DNA of 64,000 nucleotides from an uncultured Clostridia bacterium (GCA_934130595.1 CAKOYF010000005.1:1-64000), one strand, 5' to 3'. Counted from the first letter of the stretch, positions 53,611-62,690 are shown. The notes: generated by a model from the letters alone, not told the origin. Numbers and translations are program-made.

Positions 53611-54747
53611 TTGAAAAAATTAACTTTTTTAATGCTACATTTAAACTATGGAGGACTTGAAAAACAGACTATAACTTTAATAAATGAATTAGCAAAAACA
53701 GAAAAATATCAAATTACAATTGTTTCAGTATATGATCTTTTAGAAGGAAAATCATTTTATGATATAGACAAAAGAGTTAAAGTAGAATTCTTATCTAATT
53801 TTGGACCACATCATAAGGAGTTTTTTTATGCATTAAAGCATTTTAAAGTGTTTAAATTCTTAAAAGAAGCATATATTATGATAAAATGTGGAATATACAA
53901 ATCAATTGTATTGAAAAAATATATAAAAAAATTAGATACAGATGTAATTATATCTTCACGTATTGAATTTTCAAAGCAAATTAAAAGAAGAGATACATTA
54001 AATCTTTCACAAGAACATTCATATATTACTACTCCAAAATATATAAAAAAAGTAAAGAAATACTTTAAGAATATTGATGGAATTGTTGTTATGACAAAAA
54101 AAGCTAGAAACGAGTATGAATCGTGGTTAAAAGACTCAAATAGTCAGGCAAAAGTATATAATATTTCAAATATGATAGAAAGAAAAAATGATGATGTTAT
54201 AGCAAACTTTAATTCATATACAATAATTAGTGTTGGAAGATTAGAAAAAATAAAAGACTTTGGTACTTTAATAGATGTATTTAATTTAGTACATACTAAA
54301 GTACCACAAATGAAATTAAAGATTGTTGGAGAAGGATCACAAAGGGAAATACTTATAGAAAAAATAAAAGAACTAAATTTATCCGAATGTGTAGAGATTA
54401 CAGGTAGAATTTCTTCAGAAAAGGTAAAAGAAGAATTAGTTAAATCAAAGATTTTTGTACTTACATCACTTTGTGAGAGCTTTTCATTAGTTCTTTGTGA
54501 AGCAATGGAATGCGGTGTACCTTGTGTAAGTTTTGATATAGATGTAGGACCTAGAGAGATAATACAAACAGAGGAAAATGGAATATTAATAAAAAATAGA
54601 AATATTGAAGAAATGGCACAAAAGATATTGGAATTATTAGAAGATGAAAACAAATGGAATAATATTTCTAGAAATTCTTTAGAAAGCGTAAAAAAATATT
54701 ATAGTGATAATGTTGCTAAAGAATGGATTAAGATTATAGAAAAATAA
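53611..54747 (+). CDS. GT4 glycosyltransferase
   Basis: Starts at TTG 53611 with GGAGG upstream. The 378 residues are a GT-B enzyme with LNYGGLEKQTITLINELA near the N terminus, TIISVGRLEKIKDFGTLIDV and the donor motif LTSLCESFSLVLCEAMECGVPCVSFD (Glu pair as in GT4), followed by DVGPREIIQ. Similar to teichoic acid or capsule transferases. It has its own promoter and is followed by a secreted deacetylase. Confidence 0.92.
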   Translation: MKKLTFLMLHLNYGGLEKQTITLINELAKTEKYQITIVSVYDLLEGKSFYDIDKRVKVEFLSNFGPHHKEFFYALKHFKVFKFLKEAYIMIKCGIYKSIVLKKYIKKLDTDVIISSRIEFSKQIKRRDTLNLSQEHSYITTPKYIKKVKKYFKNIDGIVVMTKKARNEYESWLKDSNSQAKVYNISNMIERKNDDVIANFNSYTIISVGRLEKIKDFGTLIDVFNLVHTKVPQMKLKIVGEGSQREILIEKIKELNLSECVEITGRISSEKVKEELVKSKIFVLTSLCESFSLVLCEAMECGVPCVSFDIDVGPREIIQTEENGILIKNRNIEEMAQKILELLEDENKWNNISRNSLESVKKYYSDNVAKEWIKIIEK

Positions 54748-54759
54748 TTGGAGGATTTT

Positions 54760-55644
54760 ATGAAAACAATAAATAAAAAGGTTATGTACATTATAGCAGT
54801 TTGTGTATTAATTGTATGTGTAGTAGCAGGTATATTTGGAATAAAATATTTATTAGTAGGAAATATAAAGCTAAATTTGTCAGATTCAAATATATCTTTT
54901 AATATAAACACAAGTGATAATTTAAATGCGTTGGCAGATGAAACAGTAGTACCATCTAAAACACATGCTACAGTTCCAATATTTATGTATCATTTTATAC
55001 TAGAAGATTATGGAGAATATCCAGATACAGAAAACTTTCTAAAACCAGAAACTTTAGAAGAGCAATTAAAGTATATAAGTGAAAATGGGTATCAGACAAT
55101 CTATATAGATGAAATGGATGATTTATACAAATATGAAAAACCAGTAGCGCTTACTTTTGATGATTGTTTTGTTTATTTTTATAATAATGCATTTCCACTA
55201 TTAAAAAAATATAACCAAAAAGCAACTATTTTTGTAATAACAGATTATATTAATGGTGAAAATTATTTAACAGAAGAACAAATAAAAGAAATGGCAGATA
55301 GTGGACTTGTAAAAGTAGAGTCACATAGTAAAACACATCAGTATTTAGATCAAATGACTTATGATGAGCAAGTAGTAGAAGCTGTTGAATCAAAAAAACG
55401 TTTAGAAGATATAACTGGTCAAAGAGTATCAGTGTATTGTTATCCTAGTGGAAGATTTAATCAAGATACAATTGATATAATCAAAGACTATTATGATTTT
55501 GGACTTGAGATGTTAGGTGGAATATGTAACTTAGATAATTTACAAGATATGTATCACATTACAAGAATTTACGCAAATAGATCTATGCCACTTAGCACAT
55601 TTTCAAATTATTTAAAGCAATCTAAGGTAGTTGTAGAAAAATAA
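54760..55644 (+). CDS. Membrane-anchored polysaccharide deacetylase (NodB domain)
   Basis: The start is ATG 54760 after TTGGAGG; a TTG at 54748 is part of that site. The 294 residues have one N-terminal membrane helix (about 6-27) and an outer CE4 domain: VALTFDDCF (motif 1 with the catalytic and metal Asp), VKVESHSKTHQYL (motif 2, SHxxxH type) and YCYPSGRFN (motif 3). All metal ligands look present. It would remove acetyl groups from a surface polymer or peptidoglycan outside the cell. Confidence 0.92.
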   Translation: MKTINKKVMYIIAVCVLIVCVVAGIFGIKYLLVGNIKLNLSDSNISFNINTSDNLNALADETVVPSKTHATVPIFMYHFILEDYGEYPDTENFLKPETLEEQLKYISENGYQTIYIDEMDDLYKYEKPVALTFDDCFVYFYNNAFPLLKKYNQKATIFVITDYINGENYLTEEQIKEMADSGLVKVESHSKTHQYLDQMTYDEQVVEAVESKKRLEDITGQRVSVYCYPSGRFNQDTIDIIKDYYDFGLEMLGGICNLDNLQDMYHITRIYANRSMPLSTFSNYLKQSKVVVEK

Positions 55645-55645
55645 A

Positions 55646-55674
55646 TTGATTTTTTCACAATATTATTATATAAT
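55646..55674 (+). promoter_or_regulatory. galE: Promoter of galE
   Basis: TTGATT (55646-55651), 17-bp spacer, TATAAT (55669-55674). Confidence 0.82.
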
Positions 55675-55728
55675 TACCACAGTATAATGATATGATATAT
55701 ATGTAAATTGAAAGGATGGTTGAATATT

Positions 55729-56730
55729 ATGTCAAAAATATTAGTAACAGGTGGAGCTGGATATATTGGAACACATACATGTGTTGAATTATTAAACAAA
55801 GGTGAAGAAGTAGTAGTATTAGATAACTTTTCAAATAGTTCACCAGAAGCTCTAGAAAACGTAAAGAAAATCACAGGAAAAGATATTAAATTTTATGAAG
55901 GAAATATGATAGATAGAGATATATTGGAAAAAATATTCAATGAAAATGATATTGAAGCTGTTATAGATTTTGCTGCATATAAAGCAGTAGGTGAATCTGT
56001 ACAAAAGCCAGTTGAATATTATACTAATAATGTTTCAACAGTTTTAGTATTATTAGATGAAATGAAAAAACACAATGTTAAAACATTAGTATTTTCATCA
56101 TCAGCAACAGTTTATGGAGATCCTGAAATTGTTCCTATTACAGAAGACTGTAAAGTAGGAGGAACTACAAATCCATATGGTACATCAAAATTAATGGTAG
56201 AACAAATATTACAAGACTTATATAAATCAGATAATGAATGGAATATTGCAATACTTAGATACTTTAATCCAGTTGGAGCACATGAAAGTGGTCTTATAGG
56301 AGAAGATCCAAAAGGAATTCCAGCAAACTTAATGCCATACATTCAAAAAGTTGCTGCAGGTAAACTAAAAGAATTATCTGTATTTGGTAACGATTACAAT
56401 ACAAAAGATGGTACAGGAGTAAGAGATTATATACACGTTGTAGATCTAGCAGTTGGTCACATTAAAGCATTAGATAAATTAAGAAAAGATCAAAAAGGAA
56501 TGCACATATATAATTTAGGAACTGGAGTTGGATATAGTGTTTTAGATATGGTAAATGCTTTTGAAAAAGCAAATAATGTAAAAGTACCATATAGAATAGC
56601 TCCAAGAAGAGCAGGAGACATTGCTGCTTGCTATTCTGACCCAACTAAAGCTAAAAATGAATTAGGATTTGAAGCAACAAAAACACTTGAAGATATGTGT
56701 AGAGATGCTTGGAATTTTGAAAATAAATAA
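55729..56730 (+). CDS. galE: UDP-glucose 4-epimerase
   Basis: Interconverts UDP-glucose and UDP-galactose. The start at ATG 55729 gives the family-typical KILVTGGAGYIGTHTCVELL. The 333 residues have the extended-SDR catalytic set: SSSATVYG with the Ser, YGTSK with Tyr and Lys, and RYFNPVGAHESGLIGEDP, GTGVRDYIHVVDLA and YNLGTG. It stands alone with its own promoter and strong terminator and supplies galactose for the polymer and the substrate for Glf. Confidence 0.97.
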   Translation: MSKILVTGGAGYIGTHTCVELLNKGEEVVVLDNFSNSSPEALENVKKITGKDIKFYEGNMIDRDILEKIFNENDIEAVIDFAAYKAVGESVQKPVEYYTNNVSTVLVLLDEMKKHNVKTLVFSSSATVYGDPEIVPITEDCKVGGTTNPYGTSKLMVEQILQDLYKSDNEWNIAILRYFNPVGAHESGLIGEDPKGIPANLMPYIQKVAAGKLKELSVFGNDYNTKDGTGVRDYIHVVDLAVGHIKALDKLRKDQKGMHIYNLGTGVGYSVLDMVNAFEKANNVKVPYRIAPRRAGDIAACYSDPTKAKNELGFEATKTLEDMCRDAWNFENK

Positions 56731-56760
56731 GAAATATAAATTTTGTATTTTTTGTCATTA

Positions 56761-56796
56761 AAAGGAGTAACAAATCATATTTTGTTACTCCTTTTT
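56761..56796 (+). terminator. Terminator of galE
   Basis: AAAGGAGTAACAAA (56761-56774) pairs with 56781-56794 around TCATAT, followed by T. Confidence 0.93.
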
Positions 56797-56797
56797 C

Positions 56798-56826
56798 TTG
56801 ATTAATTGTACAAATAATGATATAGT
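56798..56826 (+). promoter_or_regulatory. Promoter of the CDP-alditol module
   Basis: TTGATT (56798-56803), 17-bp spacer, TATAGT (56821-56826), directly after the galE terminator. Confidence 0.75.
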
Positions 56827-56862
56827 AATAATGATTTATTTTATAAGAATATAGGTGAAAAT

Positions 56863-58209
56863 ATGAAAAATTTAAATATAACATTTTGTAGTTTTCCTGA
56901 TTTTTCAGGTAATGCTAAAGCTATGTATGAATACATGAAAAAGAAAAGAGCTAACAACTTTAATATGGTTTGGATTGTATATAACGAAGAATCATTTAAA
57001 AAGCTAAGCAGTAAAGGGATAAAATCTATATTAATAGGAACAGATGAATTTAAAGAATATATTCCAACAACTGATATATTTTTTACAACTCAAGGAAATT
57101 TAGATGGAGATAAAACGGAAAAATCATTGTACATAGAGCTATGGCATGGAATTGGCCCAAAGCCTGTTGGATATGCTTGTAAGAATCCTAGCGCAGAGGA
57201 CGTTAGAGGATACAATAATATGAGAAAAATTTTTGACTATGTGATTTCTCCAAGTGATTTTTGGCAAACTGTTTTTTCAGCAATGTTTCATGTGGAGTGC
57301 AATAGAATTAAAAGCTTAGGAATGCCACTTTTTGATTACTTTGTACATTCTGATGGAAAGTCAAATTTATCTAAATTATTAAATACTGATGTTAGCAAAT
57401 ATAGTAAATTAATAATGTATATGCCTACATATAAAAATGGGTTTAATCATAATGATGTTACAAATGTTAATGGTGAAAATGTATTTAATTTTGAAAAATA
57501 TGACGAAAGAGAATTAGACGATTATTTGAAGAAATATAACTATTTGCTTTGTGTAAAAAGGCATCCGGGAGATAATACTATATATAGTGTTAACGAAACT
57601 TCAAATATAAGAAAAATTAATGATTCTCAATTATTAGAGTTAGATTTATCTGTAAATGAAATAATAAATGCTTTTGATTTAATGATAACAGATTATTCTT
57701 CAATCGGAACCGAGTTCTTATTTTTGAAAAGACCAGTTCTTTATGCATTGGGAGATTTTGAAGAATATAATAAAAATAGAGGGATATGGTTCTCAAATAT
57801 GGATTTTTGGACAGCTGGTCCTAAAGCTGTAAATATTGAGGAACTTATAAAAGAATCACATAAATTATTGACAGATAATGAGTATTATAAAAAAGAAAGA
57901 GAAGAAAAATACGATTTATGGTTTTCAGATTTAAAGGATGGTGGATGCGATAGAATATATAACTTTATATTTGACTCAAATAATAATATAAGGGAGGATA
58001 TAAAGTACTATAAAGATCCTGAAATAGAACTAACTAAAAAGTTAACTATGTTAGAGGAAGAAAAAGCTAAAAATGATAAAGATCTAGAAGAAAGAAAAAG
58101 GGAGCTAGAATTAGTATATAATTCTAAAGGATGGAGATTTTTAGAAAATATGAGAAAAATGAAAGGTAAAATTTTATGTAAAAGCATAAAGAAAAAGAAG
58201 GAGGAATAA
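56863..58209 (+). CDS. CDP-glycerol/CDP-ribitol phosphotransferase-like protein (TagF/TagB family)
   Basis: The 448 residues contain the teichoic acid polymerase fold: IELWHGIGPKPVG with the catalytic-type His, MYMPTYKNG, CVKRHPGD with a second key His, and LMITDYSSIGTEFLFLKRPVLYA. Such enzymes move alditol phosphate from a CDP-alditol to a growing chain. A Glu/Lys-rich coiled tail ends in basic residues that may hold it to the membrane. A cytidylyltransferase gene follows four bases later, which fits. Confidence 0.92.
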   Translation: MKNLNITFCSFPDFSGNAKAMYEYMKKKRANNFNMVWIVYNEESFKKLSSKGIKSILIGTDEFKEYIPTTDIFFTTQGNLDGDKTEKSLYIELWHGIGPKPVGYACKNPSAEDVRGYNNMRKIFDYVISPSDFWQTVFSAMFHVECNRIKSLGMPLFDYFVHSDGKSNLSKLLNTDVSKYSKLIMYMPTYKNGFNHNDVTNVNGENVFNFEKYDERELDDYLKKYNYLLCVKRHPGDNTIYSVNETSNIRKINDSQLLELDLSVNEIINAFDLMITDYSSIGTEFLFLKRPVLYALGDFEEYNKNRGIWFSNMDFWTAGPKAVNIEELIKESHKLLTDNEYYKKEREEKYDLWFSDLKDGGCDRIYNFIFDSNNNIREDIKYYKDPEIELTKKLTMLEEEKAKNDKDLEERKRELELVYNSKGWRFLENMRKMKGKILCKSIKKKKEE

Positions 58210-58213
58210 TTTT

Positions 58214-58927
58214 ATGGCAAATATTGCATTACTTACAGCAGCAGGTATAGGAAGTCGTATGCACCAAGATATACCTAAGCAATTTATACATGTAAATAAT
58301 AAACCAATTATAATTTATACTTTAGAGGCATTTCAAAACCATCCTAGCATAGATTATATTATAGTAGTAACTTTAGAGTCTTGGATAGATGTTTTAAAAG
58401 CATATGCAAAGCAATTTAATATAACTAAGTTAAAATGGATTGTACCTGGAGGAAAAACAGGACAAGAATCTATAAGAAAGGGATTAGATGTGCTACATAA
58501 AGAGGCTGGTCCTGATGATGTGGTAATGGTACATGATGGAAATAGACCTTTAGTGTCATCTGAAATAATATCAGATAGCTTAGCAACTTATGCTAAACAT
58601 GGATCAGCTGTTGCAGTAATTCCTTGCGTAGAAGTTGTTTTTGAAAGCGAAAATGGAAGTACTTCATGTAAGTCATTAGAAAGAGAAAAATTATATAGAA
58701 CTCAAACACCACATACATATAAGATTTCTGAATTATATGCCGCACATTTAGAAGCAGAAAAACTAAATATAGATAATACAGCTGCCTCTTGTATGTTAAT
58801 GGAAAGATTAGGTAAAACAACATATTTTTCAAAAGGATCAGAGGAAAATATAAAAATAACAACAACAGAAGATATAACATTGTTTAAGGCATTATTAAAT
58901 ACTGAAAAGGGTGAGTGGTTAAAGTAG
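58214..58927 (+). CDS. IspD/TarI-like cytidylyltransferase
   Basis: The 237 residues show the family CTP loop ALLTAAGIGSRMHQDIPKQF, VPGGKTGQESIRKGL, VMVHDGNRPLVS and RTQTPHTYK. This family makes either CDP-methylerythritol (IspD, isoprenoids) or CDP-ribitol-type alditols (TarI). Its place between a CDP-alditol phosphotransferase and an epimerase favours an alditol or sugar phosphate as substrate. It overlaps the next gene by 13 bases. Confidence 0.88.
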   Translation: MANIALLTAAGIGSRMHQDIPKQFIHVNNKPIIIYTLEAFQNHPSIDYIIVVTLESWIDVLKAYAKQFNITKLKWIVPGGKTGQESIRKGLDVLHKEAGPDDVVMVHDGNRPLVSSEIISDSLATYAKHGSAVAVIPCVEVVFESENGSTSCKSLEREKLYRTQTPHTYKISELYAAHLEAEKLNIDNTAASCMLMERLGKTTYFSKGSEENIKITTTEDITLFKALLNTEKGEWLK

Positions 58928-59958
58928 TGATAAAGAATATAAAATTATATCAAGAAAATATTGAAAAAGCTTTACAAAATAATAAATTTGAAGGACTTAA
59001 AAATCAATCAGTTTTAATTACTGGGGCAAATGGATTAATAGGTTCAGCTATAATAGATGTATTAAATTACTTAAATGAAAAATTAAAATATAATATAAAT
59101 ATAATTGCAGCTGTAAGAAATGTAAATAAAGTAAATGAAAGATTTAAAGAATATAGGGAATTAACTATTTTAGAACAAGATGTTACAAATAAAATAGAAA
59201 TACCATATAAGGCAGATTATATCATTCATGCAGCAAGCAACGCACATCCTAAAGCATATTCAGAAGATCCAGTAGGAACAATGCTTGGAAACTTTTTAGG
59301 TATGAATAATGTTATGGAATATGCAAAAAGTTGCGGATGCAAAAAAGTAGAATATGTTTCTTCAGGAGAAGTATATGGTCAATCAGATATAAAAGATATT
59401 GTTTTTAATGAAGAATATATAGGAAAAGTTGATTCCACAAATCCAAGAAGTTGTTATCCATTAAGTAAATTAGCATCTGAGACTTTATGTGTATCATATA
59501 GTCAACAATTTGGCATAGAGACTGTAATAGCAAGACCATGTCATGTTTATGGACCTACACAAACAGAAAGCGACACAAGAGTATCAGCTCAATTTATAAG
59601 AAATGTTTTAGAAGATAAAGACATTGTTATGAAAAGTGAGGGATTACAAACAAGATCATACTGCTATGTAGTTGATTGTGCCACAGCAATTCTTACTATA
59701 TTACTATATGGAAAAAGTGGTAATGCTTATAATGTTTCAAATAAAAACTCTATTATAACTATTAGAGAAATGGCTGATTGCATAGCTAAACAAAATAACA
59801 AAAAAGTAATTTTTGAACTTCCAACTCAAAAAGAAAAAATGGGATTTACTCCAATTACAAGAGCAGTTCTAGATAGCACTAAGTTGGAAGAGCTTGGTTG
59901 GAAAGCTTGCTGGTCTTTTGAGGACGGAATAAAACAAACTATAAATATAATGAAATAG
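58915..59958 (+). CDS. NAD-dependent epimerase/dehydratase (extended SDR)
   Basis: The 347 residues begin, after about 30 residues, with the NAD loop SVLITGANGLIGSAI; DYIIHAASNAHP, YVSSGEVYGQ, the Tyr and Lys in SCYPLSKLASETLC, and the C-terminal sugar-binding HVYGPTQTESDTRVSAQF and NVSNKNSI follow. It resembles nucleotide-sugar dehydratases or decarboxylases. TarI partners are usually alcohol-dehydrogenase-type TarJ reductases, so this points to a CDP-linked product other than ribitol. GTG 58915 is the likely start (AAGG upstream); GTG 58927 is an alternative. Confidence 0.85.
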   Translation: MVKVVIKNIKLYQENIEKALQNNKFEGLKNQSVLITGANGLIGSAIIDVLNYLNEKLKYNINIIAAVRNVNKVNERFKEYRELTILEQDVTNKIEIPYKADYIIHAASNAHPKAYSEDPVGTMLGNFLGMNNVMEYAKSCGCKKVEYVSSGEVYGQSDIKDIVFNEEYIGKVDSTNPRSCYPLSKLASETLCVSYSQQFGIETVIARPCHVYGPTQTESDTRVSAQFIRNVLEDKDIVMKSEGLQTRSYCYVVDCATAILTILLYGKSGNAYNVSNKNSIITIREMADCIAKQNNKKVIFELPTQKEKMGFTPITRAVLDSTKLEELGWKACWSFEDGIKQTINIMK

Positions 59959-59985
59959 TCTAAAAATATTATGTAAATTTAAGTA

Positions 59986-60019
59986 AATAAAGTCAATGTT
60001 ATTGACTTTATTTTTTTTT
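59986..60019 (+). terminator. Terminator of the CDP-alditol module, overlapping the next promoter
   Basis: An 11-bp stem (59986-59996 with 60002-60012), loop TGTTA, and a run of T. Confidence 0.92.
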
Positions 60020-60030
60020 AAGTATATAAT
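60002..60030 (+). promoter_or_regulatory. Promoter whose -35 box lies in the terminator stem
   Basis: TTGACT (60002-60007, the right arm of the hairpin), 17-bp spacer running through the T tract, TATAAT (60025-60030). Confidence 0.85.
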
Positions 60031-60065
60031 TTTATTATAAGAGGTATGTATAGGAGGTTGATTGC

Positions 60066-60197
60066 ATGACAATTGATGAAGCACAAAAAGAATTTGAATT
60101 ATTACAAAAAGATATAAAAGGTTTTAAAGAAGAAGTTGAAGTAGATGCTCACATGGAGTTCGTTAACTATTTAAAACAATATGTAAATAAATATTAA
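60066..60197 (+). CDS. Small acidic helical protein (43 aa)
   Basis: I do not recognise this short gene, but AGGAGG at about 60052, a near-consensus promoter and an ATG with a clear frame support it. The product (MTIDEAQKEFELLQKDIKG then VNYLKQYVNKY) is soluble, acidic and probably one or two helices. It is 17 bases before a large coiled-coil protein gene, likely in one operon, so it may be a partner or regulator of that protein. Confidence 0.72.
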   Translation: MTIDEAQKEFELLQKDIKGFKEEVEVDAHMEFVNYLKQYVNKY

Positions 60198-60214
60198 AAA
60201 AAGGGGGAGAAAAA

Positions 60215-61807
60215 ATGCCAGAAGTAACAAAAGAAAACGTTACACCAGATGTTGCAAAAGAAGCAGCAGAACTAAAAAGTAATACTAAAAAGGATAGAAA
60301 CAATATCGAAAACGTATTAAAAAAAGCAGACGACCAAATGAAAGCTAAAAAACAGGAGCTATATTTTGAAAAGCTAAATGCAGAACTAAAAGAGAAAGAT
60401 GTAAAGAAAGAAATATCTTCATACGATGACTTAACAGTAGAACAAAGAAGAGAATTAGAAGCATTTCAAATTCCTGATGCAGAAGTTGAAAAAATGGTAG
60501 ATGCAACAGCTACAGAAATCCAAGATATTACTACACAAAGAAATGATGAAATTAATAGCTTTGAAGACAAGATTCAACAATTATATGATGAAGCACAAAA
60601 AAATGTTGAAAGAATAAATAATGAGCTTCAAAATCCAGATTTAAAAGAAGAAGAAAAAGCAGATCTTCAAGAAGAACTAGGTAAATGGGAAGATCTTATG
60701 AATCAAATTGGGCCAGAAAAAGGATCACAATCACCTATTAGAAAAGAATTAACTTCAGCTATAAAAAATCATGATGAAGCAAGAATGAATGGCGTTAGAG
60801 GAATGACTATGATTTATCCTAAAGAAAAAGTATATGATAATGATAAAGTAAAGAAAATCATTCCAGAAAATCAAAGAGAAGCAATAGCTAAAGAAGAAGC
60901 TGAAAAATCTGAAAAAGAAAAATCAGGAGAAGAAGGAAAAGAAAAAAATGGAGCTGCCAAATCAGGAAATGCACCTAAAACAGCAGAAAATGGTCAAAGC
61001 CCAGCATCAACTGCTGCACCACAAGAAGCTGAAATAGGAGCTGAAGGAGCTTTACAACCAGACTTTCTTACAATGCTTGGATATAATCCAGATAATGTAA
61101 TGAATTTTGAAAATTCAAGTGCAATTTTAGAAAAATTTGCTGATGGATTTACAGACAAAGCAAGACTTGAAATGTTAAATGATCCAGCTACTAAAAAAGT
61201 ATTATTAGATGCTTTAAAAATAACTGGCAAAAATTTAAATCCAAGAAAATCAAGATTATTTAATGATACTAGAGATAGAATTCTAAGACTTGCTAAAGGT
61301 CCTATGATGGAAATGGCTTTAAGAGATTTAAATATTGAAAATCCTGAAAACGTAAAAAAAGAATTTAATAATGCTGTTAAAGTGTATAACAATCAAAGAA
61401 GTGGACTAGAAAGACAATTAGAAGATGCAAGCTTATCTGATGAACAAAAAGATGCTATAGCTCAACAAATTGAAGATTTAGATAATAAATATCAATCTAT
61501 AAGAAATGTTGCAGATTTCCAAAAAGCTAGTGGTAAGATAAAAACTATAAGAACAAGAATAATTAGCTTTAAAGATGCAATATTATCAAAAGACACATAT
61601 TCTCAAACTGTTAAAGCAATAGGTGAAGGAGTATCTTCAAAAGTTAGAGGAGATGAAAAATCACAAGCAGATAATGAATTTATGTCTAATATGCGATCAA
61701 AAACTAACAGTATAGAAGAGCAAGAGAAAGCTTCAGTAGCAAGAGAACAACAAGAAAGAGAAGTAAAAGAAACAAAAGCAAAAGAAGTAGATTCTCAACA
61801 AAGATAA
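60215..61807 (+). CDS. Large coiled-coil protein of unknown function (530 aa)
   Basis: I do not recognise this protein. It has no signal peptide, membrane segment or cysteine. Residues about 85-175 are a coiled coil (QDITTQRNDEINSFEDKIQQ and on), 225-285 a disordered Lys/Glu/Gly/Ala/Pro-rich linker (EKSEKEKSGEEGKEKNG), 285-480 a helical domain with DKARLEMLNDPATKKVLLDAL and RLFNDTRDRILRLA, and the end is charged and disordered. GGGGGAG precedes the ATG. It looks structural or scaffold-like. The 43-residue gene upstream is its probable operon partner. Confidence 0.85.
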   Translation: MPEVTKENVTPDVAKEAAELKSNTKKDRNNIENVLKKADDQMKAKKQELYFEKLNAELKEKDVKKEISSYDDLTVEQRRELEAFQIPDAEVEKMVDATATEIQDITTQRNDEINSFEDKIQQLYDEAQKNVERINNELQNPDLKEEEKADLQEELGKWEDLMNQIGPEKGSQSPIRKELTSAIKNHDEARMNGVRGMTMIYPKEKVYDNDKVKKIIPENQREAIAKEEAEKSEKEKSGEEGKEKNGAAKSGNAPKTAENGQSPASTAAPQEAEIGAEGALQPDFLTMLGYNPDNVMNFENSSAILEKFADGFTDKARLEMLNDPATKKVLLDALKITGKNLNPRKSRLFNDTRDRILRLAKGPMMEMALRDLNIENPENVKKEFNNAVKVYNNQRSGLERQLEDASLSDEQKDAIAQQIEDLDNKYQSIRNVADFQKASGKIKTIRTRIISFKDAILSKDTYSQTVKAIGEGVSSKVRGDEKSQADNEFMSNMRSKTNSIEEQEKASVAREQQEREVKETKAKEVDSQQR

Positions 61808-61818
61808 ACTAAATTATT

Positions 61819-61849
61819 AAGTACATACTAAAAAAGTATGTACTTTTTT
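61819..61849 (+). terminator. Terminator of the coiled-coil protein operon
   Basis: AGTACATACT (61819-61828) pairs with AGTATGTACT (61834-61843), followed by six T. Confidence 0.92.
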
Positions 61850-61900
61850 AGTGTCTTTATGTTAAAATGTATAGTATAAGAGAAAATGAGGGATGATGAG

Positions 61901-62638
61901 ATGAATAAAACAGTAATAATAACAGGAGCTGCTAAAGGAATAGGAAGAGCAATAGCAAAAGATTTTGCTTATTCTGGATACAATGTATGTATTAATTATA
62001 ATTCTTCTGAAAAAGAAGCAAAAGAATTATGTGAAGAATTAGCCAAAAACGGTTGTAGCGTAATAATATATAAAGCAGATATAACAGATAGAAATCAAGT
62101 AGACAAAATGGTTGAATATGTAATTGGTACTTTTGGAAATATTGATGTACTTGTAAATAATGCTGGTATCAGTGAATATAAATTATTTATAGATATTAAT
62201 GAAGAAGATTTACAAAGAATGTTAAATGTGAATATAATGGGAACATTTAATACTACTCAATCTGTTTTGAAAAAATCAATGATTCCACGTAAAGACGGAA
62301 CAATTATAAACATATCTTCTATATGGGGAATGGTTGGTGCATCTTTGGAAGTGGCATATTCAACATCTAAGGCTGCAATTATTGGAATGAGCAAAGCACT
62401 TGCAAAAGAGCTTGCGCCTTCAAATATAACTGTAAATGTAGTTGCACCTGGTGCTATTTCAACAGACATGCTTGCTACACTATCAGATGAAGATATGAAA
62501 GTATTAACAGAAGAAATACCTCTTGGAAAGATAGGGGCAGTAGAAGATGTGGCAGCAACAGTTAAATTTTTAGCTTCATATGAAGCAAGATATATAACAG
62601 GACAAGTAATAAGTCCAAATGGAGGATTAGTTATATAA
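61901..62638 (+). CDS. FabG-like 3-oxoacyl-ACP reductase / SDR
   Basis: The start at ATG 61901 follows GAGGG at 61888; an ATG at 61886 lies before that site. The 245 residues are a classic SDR: TVIITGAAKGIGRAIAKDF (NADP loop), VLVNNAGIS, INISSIWG with the catalytic Ser, YSTSKAA with Tyr and Lys, and VNVVAPGAISTDM. Length and motifs fit FabG, but no fatty-acid genes are nearby, so it may act on another ketone. Monocistronic, followed by a strong terminator. Confidence 0.9.
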   Translation: MNKTVIITGAAKGIGRAIAKDFAYSGYNVCINYNSSEKEAKELCEELAKNGCSVIIYKADITDRNQVDKMVEYVIGTFGNIDVLVNNAGISEYKLFIDINEEDLQRMLNVNIMGTFNTTQSVLKKSMIPRKDGTIINISSIWGMVGASLEVAYSTSKAAIIGMSKALAKELAPSNITVNVVAPGAISTDMLATLSDEDMKVLTEEIPLGKIGAVEDVAATVKFLASYEARYITGQVISPNGGLVI

Positions 62639-62647
62639 AAACAAAGT

Positions 62648-62690
62648 AAGGATAAAATAGAGTTAAAGAACTCATTTTATCCTTATTTTT
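62648..62690. terminator. Strong bidirectional terminator between convergent genes
   Basis: AAGGATAAAAT plus GAGTT (one bulged A) pairs with AACTC plus ATTTTATCCTT around AAAG, followed by ATTTTT. It ends the FabG-like gene and overlaps the end of the minus-strand gene. Confidence 0.9.

Noticed and set aside
58214..58927. Firm call of ispD
   Set aside because: The motifs fit both IspD and TarI-type enzymes and the context favours polymer synthesis, so only the family level is given.
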